From JAFGFY01 sp964520425 (lineage in GTDB: Bacteria > Desulfobacterota > DSM-4660 > Desulfatiglandales > HGW-15), in assembly GCA_964520425.1 (NCBI GenBank), contig CAZFMX010000041.1:1-27396 (forward strand): DNA of 27,396 bases. The letters are read 5' to 3'. The position numbers were made by a program, and so were the translations under genes. A model generated the notes under the pieces. The model was not told the origin of the DNA. It ran no database searches and saw only the letters and a list, made by a program, of their open reading frames with translations. This document shows, piece by piece, positions 7,058 through 16,800 of the stretch. Numbering within the stretch: the stretch's first letter is position 1; each line of letters starts with the position of its first letter.

Positions 7058-7906
7058 ATGGATTATGAAAAAATCGGTCTTGTGCTCGAAGGCGGGGGCC
7101 TGAGAGGAGTCTACACCTCAGGGGTCATCCGGTTTTTTATGGATAAGGGTATCATATTCCCCTACGTGGTAGGCGTATCAATGGGGGTTTGCAATGGCGC
7201 GAACTACATTTCAAGACAACCCGAGCGAAGCCGTATTGTAAATATCGATTTTGTTAATGATCCCCGATATATAAGCTATAGACGCTTATTACTTAAAGGG
7301 GAATTGTTCGGGATGGATTTCATCTTCCATACAATCCCCTTTTCTCTTGTGCCATTTGATCAGAACACTTTTCTCAGGAATGAAGCAAAATTTGTGATCG
7401 GTGTGACAGATTGTGAGACAGGTGACCCCGTCTTTTACGAAAAGAGTGAGTTGGGAGATGATGCCATGGATATTTTCCGTGCGACCTGCAGCCTGCCTTT
7501 CCTGGCAAAACCGGTTCACTATAGAGGAAGGGTGTTCATGGATGGAGGAGTGATTGATCCCGTTCCCATACAAAAGAGCATTGATGATGGAAACCGTAGG
7601 AATGTGCTGATCCTTACGCGCCCAAAAGGTTATCGTAAAAAACCTTCACATCTGCATCTCCTCGCCCAATTGTGGTATCCCAAGTTCAAGGGGCTGCATA
7701 GAGCCCTTGCCGTTCGCCATATAAAATATAACAAGACGATGGATATGGTGGATAAACTCGAGAAATCAGGGCAGACCATTTCTATCCGGCCGACCAAAAC
7801 CATAGAAGCAGCCAGGGTTGAACGGAACAAGGATAAATTGCATGCTGCCTATGACCAGGGCTATGAAGATGCCTCTTCATGTTATGAGAGACTTAGGTCT
7901 TTTTGA
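7058..7906 (+). CDS. Patatin-like phospholipase
   Basis: This is a serine lipid acyl hydrolase with a Ser-Asp dyad. The oxyanion loop is EGGGLRG (11-17), the nucleophile elbow is GVSMG (39-43, S41) and the catalytic aspartate is in MDGGVIDP (D162). All three patatin hallmarks are therefore present and in order. Its 282 residues match the small bacterial YjjU-like patatins, which have no signal peptide or membrane helix and are likely cytoplasmic or peripheral. The ATG follows CGGGAGGG by about eight bases. A TATAAT at 7027-7032 could be a -10 box but lacks a good -35. The gene begins 67 bases after repeat element A and ends 132 bases before the molybdenum hydroxylase pair, which has its own promoter, so it is probably monocistronic. 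The lipid substrate is unknown. Confidence 0.9.
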   Translation: MDYEKIGLVLEGGGLRGVYTSGVIRFFMDKGIIFPYVVGVSMGVCNGANYISRQPERSRIVNIDFVNDPRYISYRRLLLKGELFGMDFIFHTIPFSLVPFDQNTFLRNEAKFVIGVTDCETGDPVFYEKSELGDDAMDIFRATCSLPFLAKPVHYRGRVFMDGGVIDPVPIQKSIDDGNRRNVLILTRPKGYRKKPSHLHLLAQLWYPKFKGLHRALAVRHIKYNKTMDMVDKLEKSGQTISIRPTKTIEAARVERNKDKLHAAYDQGYEDASSCYERLRSF

Positions 7907-7944
7907 AATCCCCAAAATATGGAAAAACCCTGGGGTGTAAGTCC

Positions 7945-7972
7945 TTGACATGGGATATGTTTCCGGTACGAT
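7945..7972 (+). promoter_or_regulatory. Sigma-70-like promoter for the molybdenum hydroxylase pair
   Basis: A consensus TTGACA (7945-7950) is followed after 16 bases by TACGAT (7967-7972). It points toward the ferredoxin-subunit gene with about 60 bases of leader. The -35 box is perfect; the -10 matches four of six and the spacing is one short. Confidence 0.5.
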
Positions 7973-8038
7973 AGGACCAGAAGCCATGTTTTATATCTAA
8001 TCTTTGATTCACCGCAATAACATGGGAAGGAGTCTATC

Positions 8039-8521
8039 ATGAAAGAGAACATACAATTTGTTCTGAATGGGAAAAAGACAAATGTCCATGTAGACGGTGA
8101 AAGATTTCTACTCACTGTCTTACGCAAAGAATTTGGATTGACCGGGGCGAAGTATGGCTGCGGGGAAGGACATTGCGGGGCATGTACTGTCCTTATAAAC
8201 AATGAGGCTGTAAGGTCATGCCATACAACCATGGAAGAAGTGAAGGGTAAAGAGGTCGTAACCATTGAAGGCCTGGCAAAGGTTAACGAGATTCACCCCC
8301 TGCAAAAGGCGTTTATAGAACATGACGCAACCCAGTGCGGCTTTTGTACTCCAGGAATGGTCCTTACAGCCTACAGCCTCCTCAAGGAAAATTCAAACCC
8401 TAGTGAGTCTGAGATCATACATGCCATGGATGACAACCTCTGCCGCTGCGGGTCTTATAGGCGAATTATTAGAGCGATTCAAACCGCGGCTAAAGAAATG
8501 AGGGGAGGTGAGATCAAATGA
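8039..8521 (+). CDS. Molybdenum hydroxylase, 2Fe-2S ferredoxin subunit (CoxS/IorA type)
   Basis: This is the small electron-transfer subunit of a xanthine-oxidase-family enzyme. It carries both iron-sulfur clusters. The plant-type cluster uses C41, C46, C49 and C61 (CGEGHCGACT and SCHT). The alpha-helical cluster uses C100, C103, C135 and C137 (QCGFCTPG and LCRCGSYRR). Its 160 residues are the usual length. The ATG has AAGGAG six bases upstream. It overlaps the large-subunit start by four bases (ATGA), so the two are translated together. It has no signal sequence, while its partner carries a Tat signal, so it should be exported as a passenger of the folded complex. No FAD subunit follows. The two-subunit plan matches isoquinoline-1-oxidoreductase-like and aldehyde dehydrogenase-like enzymes that use a cytochrome as acceptor. 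Confidence 0.93.
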   Translation: MKENIQFVLNGKKTNVHVDGERFLLTVLRKEFGLTGAKYGCGEGHCGACTVLINNEAVRSCHTTMEEVKGKEVVTIEGLAKVNEIHPLQKAFIEHDATQCGFCTPGMVLTAYSLLKENSNPSESEIIHAMDDNLCRCGSYRRIIRAIQTAAKEMRGGEIK

Positions 8522-10659
8522 AAAAGGACAAAAATCTTAAAGGCACCGGAACCGATTTTTTATTAAACCGCCGTGATTTTATCAAAATAACAGGCGCCGG
8601 TCTTTTTGTGTTTTTTACAGTCGGAGACATGGATGTTCTCGCCCAGCCAAGGGGTTTCGGTAGCAATTATCCCGAGGATTTCAACGCCTACCTAAGGATC
8701 GGGGAAGATGGCCGGGTAACATGTTTTTCCGCCAAAATTGAAATGGGACAGGGCGTGAAGACTTCATTGGCTCAGATGCTGGCCGAAGAATTGGAGGTGG
8801 AACTAACATCAATCGACATGATCATGGGTGATACAGCCTTGTGTCCCTTTGACTTCGCCACCGTCGGTTCCAGGAGCACGAAATTCTTTGGCCCTCCACT
8901 GAGAAAAGCCGCGGCAGAAGCACGGGCCATACTCATTCAACTGGCCGCGGAAAGTCTCAATGTGAACCAGGATAGGCTCTACACGGAAAATGGCATCATC
9001 AGGGACAGGGGAAATCCTTATATAGAAATTCCTTACGGCCATCTCACTAAAGGGAAACGTATTGAACGACATCTCAAAAAGGATGAAGTTTCAATAAAGC
9101 ATTATTCAAAACACAAAATCTCCGGCAAGGCCACTCTTAGAAGGGACTCCCTGGACAAGGTAACCGGCAAGGCCGGATTTGCAGGGGATATCATTCTACC
9201 GGGAATGCTCTATGCCAAGATATTACGACCGCCTGCCCATAACGCCCGATTAATAAAGACTGATGTGTCAGCCGCGAAGAAAATCAAAGACGTTATTATC
9301 GTTGAGGAAGAAGACCTCATCGCCGCGCTTCATGAAATTCCAGAACAAGCTGAAAAGGCCCTTGATCAGATAAAGGCCGAACATGAAATACCGGAAACAA
9401 ATTTGGAGAACAAAAACATATTTGAGTATCTGGAACAATCCGCCCCTAACGGACAAATGGTGACTCAAAAGGGAGATATCGATAATGGCCGGAAACAGGC
9501 GGTAGTATCCATTGAATCCAAATTCCTGAACCATTATGTGGCCCACGCACCCATTGAAACACACACCGCTGTAGCGGCTGTTGAAAAGGATGGAATGCAT
9601 ATCTGGGCATCCACCCAGTCGCCTTTCAGGGTCCAGACTTCCGTTGCTCAAGCCATTGGCCTTCCACCTGAGAAGGTTCGGGTTCTTCCGGTGTATGTGG
9701 GCGGCGGATTCGGAGGGAAAACGACTAACCTGGAGACTGTCGAAGCCGCCCGACTGGCTAAATTGACAGGAAAACCCGTACAGGTCGCCATGACAAGAAA
9801 GGAAGAATTCTTCTATGATGCTGTCAGGCCGGCGGCAGTGGTAAAAGCTGAATCAGGCCTGGATAAAGAGGGCAAAATCAATTACTGGAATTTTGAAATC
9901 CTATTAGCCGGGACAAGGAGTTCAGTGCCCATTTATGACATTCCTCATCAGCGGATTTATGCAAGGGGAGGAGGATTCGGGCAGCAACCGATCCATCCCT
10001 TCAGGACAGGGGCATGGCGCGGTCCGGGGAGTAATACCAATGTTTTTGCCATGGAATCCCAGACCGATATCATGGCACAAGCGGCAGGAATCGATCCCCT
10101 ATCCTTTCGTTTTAAAAACCTGACTGATGAACGGATGCGGCGTGTTCTGAAAGCGGCCGCGGATAAATTTGGTCATTCATTTACTAAAGGACCCAGCGGG
10201 GAGGGTGTCGGGATAACCCTTACGGATTATCTTGGTACATACGTGGCGACCATGGCTAAGGTAAAGGTCGACAAAGAAAACGGACACGTGCGAGTGGAAA
10301 GAATGGTCTGTGCTCAGGATATGGGGGAGATCATCAATCCCCAGGGTGCCAGACTCCAAATCGAGGGCGGTATCACTATGGCCATAAGCGCGGCACTGAG
10401 TGAGGAACTGCAGTTCAAGGGAGGCGCCATACTCACCGAAAACTTTGATTCCTATGAAATCACGCGGTTTTCAGGGGCTCCCCAGATCGATGTTGTGCTG
10501 ATCGAGAATAACGACATGGCGCCCCAGGGTTGCGGTGAACCGGCCTGCACCACTGTAGGGGCTGTTTTGGCCAATGCTGTGTATGATGCCATCGGTGTTC
10601 GCTTATATGAACTCCCCATGACACCGAAACGGATTAAAGAAGCGATGATGAATACATAA
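8518..10659 (+). CDS. Molybdenum hydroxylase, Mo-cofactor subunit with Tat signal (IorB/aldehyde oxidase type)
   Basis: This catalytic subunit hydroxylates an aldehyde or N-heterocycle with water at a molybdopterin centre. A twin-arginine signal, NRRDFIKITGAG (17-28) followed by a hydrophobic run, predicts export of the folded, cofactor-loaded enzyme to the periplasm. Family motifs are EMGQGVKTSLAQ (75-86), the glycine loop GGGFGGKT near residue 395 and GCGEPACTTVGA near the end, where E674 is the likely base. The length of 713 fits IorB-like subunits. The gene overlaps the ferredoxin subunit by four bases. With no FAD subunit, electrons probably leave by a membrane or c-type cytochrome that is not encoded here. 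The substrate is not determined by the sequence; naming it isoquinoline oxidoreductase would go too far. Confidence 0.9.
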   Translation: MKKDKNLKGTGTDFLLNRRDFIKITGAGLFVFFTVGDMDVLAQPRGFGSNYPEDFNAYLRIGEDGRVTCFSAKIEMGQGVKTSLAQMLAEELEVELTSIDMIMGDTALCPFDFATVGSRSTKFFGPPLRKAAAEARAILIQLAAESLNVNQDRLYTENGIIRDRGNPYIEIPYGHLTKGKRIERHLKKDEVSIKHYSKHKISGKATLRRDSLDKVTGKAGFAGDIILPGMLYAKILRPPAHNARLIKTDVSAAKKIKDVIIVEEEDLIAALHEIPEQAEKALDQIKAEHEIPETNLENKNIFEYLEQSAPNGQMVTQKGDIDNGRKQAVVSIESKFLNHYVAHAPIETHTAVAAVEKDGMHIWASTQSPFRVQTSVAQAIGLPPEKVRVLPVYVGGGFGGKTTNLETVEAARLAKLTGKPVQVAMTRKEEFFYDAVRPAAVVKAESGLDKEGKINYWNFEILLAGTRSSVPIYDIPHQRIYARGGGFGQQPIHPFRTGAWRGPGSNTNVFAMESQTDIMAQAAGIDPLSFRFKNLTDERMRRVLKAAADKFGHSFTKGPSGEGVGITLTDYLGTYVATMAKVKVDKENGHVRVERMVCAQDMGEIINPQGARLQIEGGITMAISAALSEELQFKGGAILTENFDSYEITRFSGAPQIDVVLIENNDMAPQGCGEPACTTVGAVLANAVYDAIGVRLYELPMTPKRIKEAMMNT

Positions 10660-10712
10660 TGAAGATGGAAAGGCTGCCGTCTTTGAAGTCCATGGCGATG
10701 CCTAAAAAAACC

Positions 10713-10747
10713 AGAAACTAGAAACTAGAAACTAGAGACTAGTAACT
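10713..10747 (+). repeat. Tandem 7-bp repeat
   Basis: AGAAACT is repeated three times exactly and then twice with changes (AGAGACT, AGTAACT), covering 35 bases directly after the hydroxylase gene and just before the large palindromic element. Its function is unknown. Such short tandem runs vary by slippage. Confidence 0.8.
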
Positions 10748-11098
10748 AGTGTCGCGTATCATATATTTACAGACCAATGATCAAATGAGGTATGGACTGT
10801 TTCCTCAAGACGATATCTCAGAAAGAAATTCCACTGAATCCCCTGTGATCTGACCTTTGAGGGGGTATGCCCCGGGGTGTGCCCCGGGGGGTACGCCCCA
10901 GAACTTATGGTAGAATGGTTAGCCGACTTAAAAGAAACGGCCCCTTAAACCCTCAAAGGGCAGATCACCGCCCTTGGACGCTATAGATATCGTCTTGAGG
11001 GAATAGCCCATGCCTCATAATGCATCAGAATAGTCAGACTCTATCAAACTCCCAAAAAACAGCGTAATAGTCTCAGAAATTATGATACAAGATACTAG
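10746..11098. repeat. Nested imperfect palindromic element, about 350 bp
   Basis: Three nested pairs of arms face each other. The outer pair is 10746-10768 with 11077-11098, with a few mismatches and one bulge. The middle pair is 10785-10818 with 10985-11018: 34 bases, 30 of them matching, with three of the four exceptions G-T wobbles. The inner pair is 10846-10863 with 10950-10967 (17 of 18). The centre (10862-10899) holds three GGGGTRYGCCCC units, each itself nearly palindromic. No open frame of note lies inside. It fills the gap between the molybdenum hydroxylase and the SDR gene. It could be a miniature element with long inverted repeats or a highly structured RNA; wobble-preserving differences favour pairing that matters as RNA. 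Confidence 0.75.
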
Positions 11099-11134
11099 AA
11101 TCCAGAAACGAATAATCTAAAGGAGAAGATACAC

Positions 11135-12043
11135 ATGGGAGATATGTTGAAAAACAAAGTAGCTGTTATTACTGGAGCTGGAAGCGGACTGGGAAGGGCC
11201 TATGCCATAGGAATGGCGAGGCAGGGAGCCAGGATTGTTGTCAATGACCTAGGGACCAGTTTTAACGGGGAGGGGACTTCCCGGGATGCCGCAGATGAGG
11301 TCGTTGAACTGATCCGGAAAGAAGGCGGAGACGCAGTGCCAAACTATGACAGTGTGGCTGTGGAAGATGGAGCAAAGAACATCATCAAGACCGCCATCGA
11401 TATGTATAGAAGGATCGATATCCTCGTGAATAACGCCGGAATAATCACGGGCGGATTGATCTATGAGATAAGTACGGCTGACTGGGATGCCATGATTAAG
11501 ACTCATCTTTACGGTACTTTTTTCTGTACTCATGAAGCTGTGAGTATAATGAAGGAACAGAAATACGGTCGCATTATTAGTACGTCATCCCATAACGGAC
11601 TGGGCTTGAGGGGTGGGTCCGCTTACTCAGCAGCCAAGGAGGGCATTACCGGTTTCTCGCGCTCTGTCGCCCGGGATATGGCCCCTTTCGGCGTGACCTG
11701 CAATATTATTCGTCCCATCGCCGCATGGCGCGGCGCAAAGGTAAAAATACAGGAGTTTGAGGAACTGCCAACAGAGGGTGTCGCCGTTCTGGTGATCTAC
11801 CTGGCAAGTGAGGCTGCCGATCATATTAACGGTTGTGTCTTTGAAGTCTATGACGGACACGTGGGTATCTATGAAGAGCCCCCTCCGGTCAAACAGGTCC
11901 TCTGGAAGAATGGGCATTTCACCTCGGAAGAATTGGCGGACATCATCCCTCAAACGCTGACCAAGGGCAAGGCTCGTGACGATTTCCCCAACACACTTCC
12001 CTTTGATCTGACGATTCCTGAGGAGCCATCAGGCGAGTCGTAA
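11135..12043 (+). CDS. Short-chain dehydrogenase/reductase, similar to the 3-hydroxyacyl-CoA dehydrogenase domain of MFE-2
   Basis: This is an NAD(P)-dependent oxidoreductase of the classical SDR fold. The cofactor loop is TGAGSGLG (13-20), followed by NDLG, which favours NAD. NNAG is at 99-102. The catalytic set is a serine near 151, Y164 and K168 (AYSAAK). The opening NDLG, the DAADEVV segment and NYDSV (70-74) resemble bacterial and peroxisomal multifunctional-enzyme type 2 dehydrogenases. A 3-hydroxyacyl-CoA substrate is therefore plausible but not certain. The C-terminal 70 residues extend beyond a minimal SDR. The ATG follows AAAGGAG by nine bases; the internal ATG at codon 4 lies too close to the next purine-rich stretch. 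It stands alone after the palindromic element and before convergent repeat copy B. Confidence 0.88.
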   Translation: MGDMLKNKVAVITGAGSGLGRAYAIGMARQGARIVVNDLGTSFNGEGTSRDAADEVVELIRKEGGDAVPNYDSVAVEDGAKNIIKTAIDMYRRIDILVNNAGIITGGLIYEISTADWDAMIKTHLYGTFFCTHEAVSIMKEQKYGRIISTSSHNGLGLRGGSAYSAAKEGITGFSRSVARDMAPFGVTCNIIRPIAAWRGAKVKIQEFEELPTEGVAVLVIYLASEAADHINGCVFEVYDGHVGIYEEPPPVKQVLWKNGHFTSEELADIIPQTLTKGKARDDFPNTLPFDLTIPEEPSGES

Positions 12044-12113
12044 GAGGGAGAATAACCGAATATATCGTTTACATTAGTCGTCTCTGTGCCGATTGCCGGA
12101 GCTATAGACCAAA

Positions 12114-12326
12114 ATCCACCATCAAATTTGTTGGTGGGCAATGATAACTAAGGTTTTTGGTCAATCCCTGGGCACCAGCAAGGTGTTAGCTGCAAGGCGC
12201 CGAGGAGTGCCGACTGAGGCGTATAAACAATACGCCGCAAACCTGTCGAGAGCCTCAAGGTCGAACGAGAGAAGCGACCGAAGGCAATCCCGCCAAGGCG
12301 GGACAGATGACAGCTTGATGGTGGAT
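12114..12326 (+). repeat. Three-copy intergenic element, copy B (213 bp, long form)
   Basis: Perfect 12-bp terminal inverted repeats ATCCACCATCAA (12114-12125) and TTGATGGTGGAT (12315-12326) bound this copy. The internal hairpins are kept: CACC/GGTG, GGCGC/GTGCC with one G-T wobble, and GGCGTAT/ATACGCC (12218-12236, loop AAACA). Compared with A and C it has two extra stretches: about 30 bases after GCCGCA, and a small hairpin TCCCGCC/GGCGGGA. A left-end hairpin CCACCA/TGGTGG (12116-12137) competes with the terminal stem. It sits between the convergent SDR and TolC-family genes. Confidence 0.88.
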
Positions 12327-12350
12327 CAGGGTAGACTCCCCTGTTTGACA

Positions 12351-13742
12351 TTACTCCTTATAACTCAGTAATATCTCGCCGGTACTTGATCTCAAACCTT
12401 CCCAGGCCTGCCGCATGGACACAAGCGAAAGAACAAGATTGCTCTGGGCTGTTACGAGATCACGCTGTGCCTCGTTGAGTCTTACGAGTGAACCCTGACC
12501 GGCTGAGTATTCCTTTTCGACAAGGTCCCTTGTCTGCTCAACAAGTTTTGTGTTGATCCTCTGAAGGGCAAGCTGTTCCTGCGCCGCCTTCAACCTTACT
12601 GCAGCAGATTCAACATCGGATATGACGCTGATTCTTTTATCTTCAAGGTTGTTTTCAGATTCTCTCAGCCTCGATTTGGCCTCACTCACCCTGGACATGA
12701 TCTGTCCACCTGCAAACAGATTAAATGAGATATTCAGCATGATGCTTTTGCCGAAGTCTTCATGCTCAAAATCACGGTCATTGGTTCTGTCTCCATCGAG
12801 TGATCCGACAAGGCTGATAGTAGGGTAATAAGCTGCTCTTGCAGAACCCACACCAGCCTTTGCCTGCTGAAGTAGATAATCGCTCTGTTTAAGATCAGGT
12901 CGATGATTCAGGGCATATCGGACCGACGTAACAGTATCCGGGATGATGAGTTCATCTCCTGTTTCATCTTCAAGCTTACTTAATTCAACATGTGAGGGCA
13001 GCTTTGCGTCAGGGATACCCATAAGACTCGCCAAACCATAGAGAGCGACTTCATAACCCTGTTTCGCTGCTATAAGCTGTGACTTTGCAGAATTTATTCT
13101 CACCCTGAAATTATAGACATCACTTAGGGAACCTGTGCCAACGCGGTATCTTGCCTCGGCTTCATGAAGCTGTCTCTGGTTAAATTCTTCATTGGCCTTG
13201 GCAATGTTTATATTTTCTCTTGCGAGCTGGGCATTGAAATAACCGGCGGCTACCTGATAAAGCAGAAGTCTCAACACATTGTTACTTAACTGGATATTGC
13301 TGTTCCTGCCGTGTTTAGCGCGGAGATGCGAATATTCCCTTTGAAATCCGTCAAAGAGTGTCCATGAAGCAGAAATCCCTGCTGTATATACATCAGTTGT
13401 ATCATCCAAGTCAGGCGTTGTTGCCGCTAGAGCCATGTAATCATTATCCGATAGGATTGAACGTCTCCCACTACCACTGGCATCTATTCTGGGGAAATAT
13501 GCCGCCCTTGCCTGAATAAGCTGTTGGCGCGCTTGAACGACCCTTTCCCGAGCAGCGTCAAGGGAAGGATTTTCCTTTATAGCAATCCGCTGGGCTGTTT
13601 TAAGGTCAAGTACTTTAATATCTTTGAGTTCAACTGATCCTGGAAATGGAATAACCTCCTCTCCAGCACAAATAGTGCACTGAAACAAAAAACACACAAA
13701 CAAAAATGTTTTGGAAAATAGACTCCTGTTGATTCTTGGCAT
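12351..13742 (-). CDS. TolC-family outer-membrane efflux protein
   Basis: This is the outer-membrane channel of the tripartite efflux system encoded by this operon. The ATG at 13742 has GGAG eight bases upstream and opens a clear signal peptide (MPRINRSLFSKTFLFVCFLF, then a likely cleavage after ICA). A frame extending to 13799 lacks a ribosome site and would bury the signal. The mature part has two similar halves with long alpha-helical, alanine- and glutamine-rich stretches (for example residues near VVQARQQLIQARAAYFPRIDA, then repeated near SARAAYYPTISLVGSL), as in TolC-type proteins. The 463-residue length is normal. It is the last gene, 132 bases after the RND pump, with a stem-loop in the gap. 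Substrates are unknown. Confidence 0.93.
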   Translation of the reverse strand: MPRINRSLFSKTFLFVCFLFQCTICAGEEVIPFPGSVELKDIKVLDLKTAQRIAIKENPSLDAARERVVQARQQLIQARAAYFPRIDASGSGRRSILSDNDYMALAATTPDLDDTTDVYTAGISASWTLFDGFQREYSHLRAKHGRNSNIQLSNNVLRLLLYQVAAGYFNAQLARENINIAKANEEFNQRQLHEAEARYRVGTGSLSDVYNFRVRINSAKSQLIAAKQGYEVALYGLASLMGIPDAKLPSHVELSKLEDETGDELIIPDTVTSVRYALNHRPDLKQSDYLLQQAKAGVGSARAAYYPTISLVGSLDGDRTNDRDFEHEDFGKSIMLNISFNLFAGGQIMSRVSEAKSRLRESENNLEDKRISVISDVESAAVRLKAAQEQLALQRINTKLVEQTRDLVEKEYSAGQGSLVRLNEAQRDLVTAQSNLVLSLVSMRQAWEGLRSSTGEILLSYKE

Positions 13743-13789
13743 CAATAAATCTCCTTTTAAAACCCGTATCAGAGTATTTAAAATACAAT

Positions 13790-13817
13790 GACCCGACATT
13801 TGTTTTAATGCCGGGTC
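13790..13817 (-). terminator. Stem-loop between the RND pump and outer-membrane genes
   Basis: GACCCGACATT and AATGCCGGGTC pair over 10 of 11 bases around a 6-base loop. In the transcription direction it is followed by ATTGTATTTT. The weak T-run suggests partial termination or an mRNA processing/stability site that could lower outer-membrane protein synthesis relative to the pump. Confidence 0.45.
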
Positions 13818-13874
13818 TCATTTATAAATCATCACCTATAAGTAGCCTGCCTGCCAAAAAAGGCAGTCAAAAGA

Positions 13875-16800
13875 CTAAGAGCTGGAATCAAACACTTTTA
13901 TCGGAGTATCTGACAGGACTTCTTTTTGTTCTTCCAGCTCAACACCTCTTCTGCTGGCGGGTTCGACCTCTTCCCTTGTTGGCCACCAGCCATGCCATAG
14001 TCTGTACAAGAAAAGCTTCAAATCATTCATGATGATTAAGAGACTCGGAATCAAAACCAGTGTAAGTATAGAAGAGAAAAGAACACCAGCAGCTATTGAT
14101 ACGGCCATTGGGATAAGCATTTGTGCCTGAAAATCCTTTTCCAGGATAAGGGGCATCAAGGCACCTACCGTACTTACTGTTGTAAGAAAGATGGCCCGGA
14201 AACGTCTTGCACTGCCTGCCTTTACCGCTTCGAACAAAGGCATGCCCTCAGCAAGGTTTTTATTGATCCTGTCAATGAGAACAATTGCACTGTTTACAAC
14301 AACACCGGTTAGAGCGACTATACCGAATGCACTCATTATAGCCATGTCTACTCCCAGAAGCATGTGTCCTACAATTGCGCCTATTATGCCGAAAGGAATT
14401 GTAAAAAAAATGACAAATGGCTGAACATATGAACGGAACATGGTCGCCATGACAAAAAATATACCAAGCAACGCGATAGGATATGTGACAAACAATGTGC
14501 CGAATGATTCAGCATCACGAGCCTGATGACCTTCCACTGAGATGCTGAGTCCCGGATATTTTGCCTTCAATTTGGGGAAAAAATTCATTTCCAACTCACC
14601 CATAATTTCGCGCGCATTGCTCTGTTTGGAATCAACCTGGGCGTTTACTTCTACTCTTCTCATCCCGTCTGTTCGTGTAATGGTCGCAAACCCGGGACCA
14701 AAGCTGATATCGGCGACTGATAGAAGAGGCACCTCTTGGCCTTGGGGGGTCCTGATTCTAACCTGTTCAAAATCAGACAACCTTGTCCTTTCTTTTTCAG
14801 TATAACGTATCTTGACCCTTATATCATCCCGGCCTCTCTGTATTCTGAGGGCTTCATTGCCATAATAGGCTGAAAATACCTGTCTTCCAAGATCACTTAC
14901 GGTCAGTCCAAAAGTACGGGCTTCCGGTTTGAGTTTTAATCTTAGCTCGTTCTTACCCGGGGTAAAGTCGCTTTTTACCTGGTACACACCCTCAAACTGC
15001 CGTAATCGTTCCATTAAGTCATCAGAGGCCTTAAGTATTGTGTCCATGTCATTACCCTGAATCCAAATTTCTATGGGTGCGCCACCGGGTCCGAAGCCAC
15101 CACCACCAAAAGTGAGAGATTCTATTCCGGGTATTAGGCCTGTTTCCTTTTCCCACTGTACGGAAAGGTCATTTGAGTGTATTCCTCTGTCTTCGGAAGG
15201 AAGGAGAAATGCCCGAACAGAGCCTACATTAGGACCACGTCCTCCTCCGCCCCTCCCAAGGGTCTGCCCCACCAGAGTAATTGTGTGTCGAATCAGGGGA
15301 TCTCCTGACAAAGTCTTTGACCGCTCCCCTACTTTTCTCAGGGCCTCCTCAAGGCGGTCAACGGCGTTCTGGGTTATATCCTGAGGTGTTCCATTTGGAA
15401 ATCTCACTGTTGCAGTAAGACTGTCACCATCAATATTTGGGAACATCGTGTACTTAATAATACCTCCCAATATCAGTCCAAAGGTTATGAAAAGAACAGC
15501 GATGGCGGTTGCAAAAGATATGTAACGCCATTCCAATGCTTTTCTAAGAAAGGGCATGTAGACCTTTTCAACAAATTTTTCCATCCCCATCGCCGTATAT
15601 TCTTGAATTCTATTAAGCTTCCTTAATATTATACCGAGCTTAGTCTTTGGGGGATGGGTCTTCTCGCTGGTGATATTGGGGTCTGAGAGATGATTGAGAT
15701 GGGCGGGTAAAAGAGTAAGACATTCAAAAAGGGACATGACAAGACAGCCCGTAACGACGACCGGAAGAAAGAAAATGATTTTTCCTATGACACCCTCAAC
15801 AAATGCAAGGGGGATGAACGCGATCACCGTTGTCAGAACAGCGGCTATAACCGGCATTCCTACCTCCCATGTGCCCTCAATGGCCGCCTTGAGTGGTGGT
15901 AATCCATTTTTCCGCTGGACATATATGGCCTCACCAACAACTATGGCATCATCAACAACTATTCCCAGAATAAGGATAAACGCGAAAGTGGTCATCATGT
16001 TGATGGTGCCGTCAAAGACAGGAAGAGCTATCATGCCGCCTGCCACAGCTACCGGGATCCCCATTCCGCACCAGAAAGCGATCCTGATGTTCATGAATGC
16101 CCATAGGAGAATAAAAACAATAGCAAGACCGATTATACCGTTTGACTCCAGCAATTCAAGCCTGGCACGGACCTCATCAGTCGCATCGTCCAGCACCTTA
16201 ATGATTGCACCTTCAGGCAGGGACGCTTGTTTCCTGGCAACGTATCTTTTTACTGCTTCAGCCGTCGCAATGGCGTCTTCTTCCAGGGAATTAGAGATTT
16301 GTACAAGAACAGCTCTCTTCCCATCAACCTTATTATTAATCGGATCTTCATTGAATCCGTCACTAATATCAGCTATGCGTTCAAGCGTGATGATTTCTCC
16401 GCCAGGTTTGGCAAAGACTACTATCTTAGAGAGTTCTTCGCCGGTATATTTTCTTCCAAGGGTTCTTATTCGAATCTCCTCACCCTCCGTCCGAATCGTC
16501 CCTCCGGACATATTCATGTTGTTCATTCTTATGGCGTTGGCAACCTGGTTTATGGTTAGACCATATTCCCTGAGGCGTTCTTCTGAGACGCCGATATTGA
16601 TCTCATATTCACGGGTTCCAAAGAGTGAAACAGTTGATACTTCAGGAAGGTTTTGTATTTCATCCTTTATTTGTTCAGACCAGGCCTTCAACCTCCGCTC
16701 AGACATATCAGCCTGAATAAAGATGGTCATAACCGATCTTCGCATTTCAAATTTAGTAACAATGGGCTTCTCAGCGTCCACAGGAAATGTCATGATTGAC

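Noticed and set aside
10713..10747. CRISPR array
   Set aside because: The units are contiguous 7-mers with no spacers and no cas genes in the window.
15694..16716. Rightward 340-residue open frame
   Set aside because: It is antisense to the RND pump, whose motifs are intact; the frame is rich in Met, Ser and Thr as expected for an antisense shadow.
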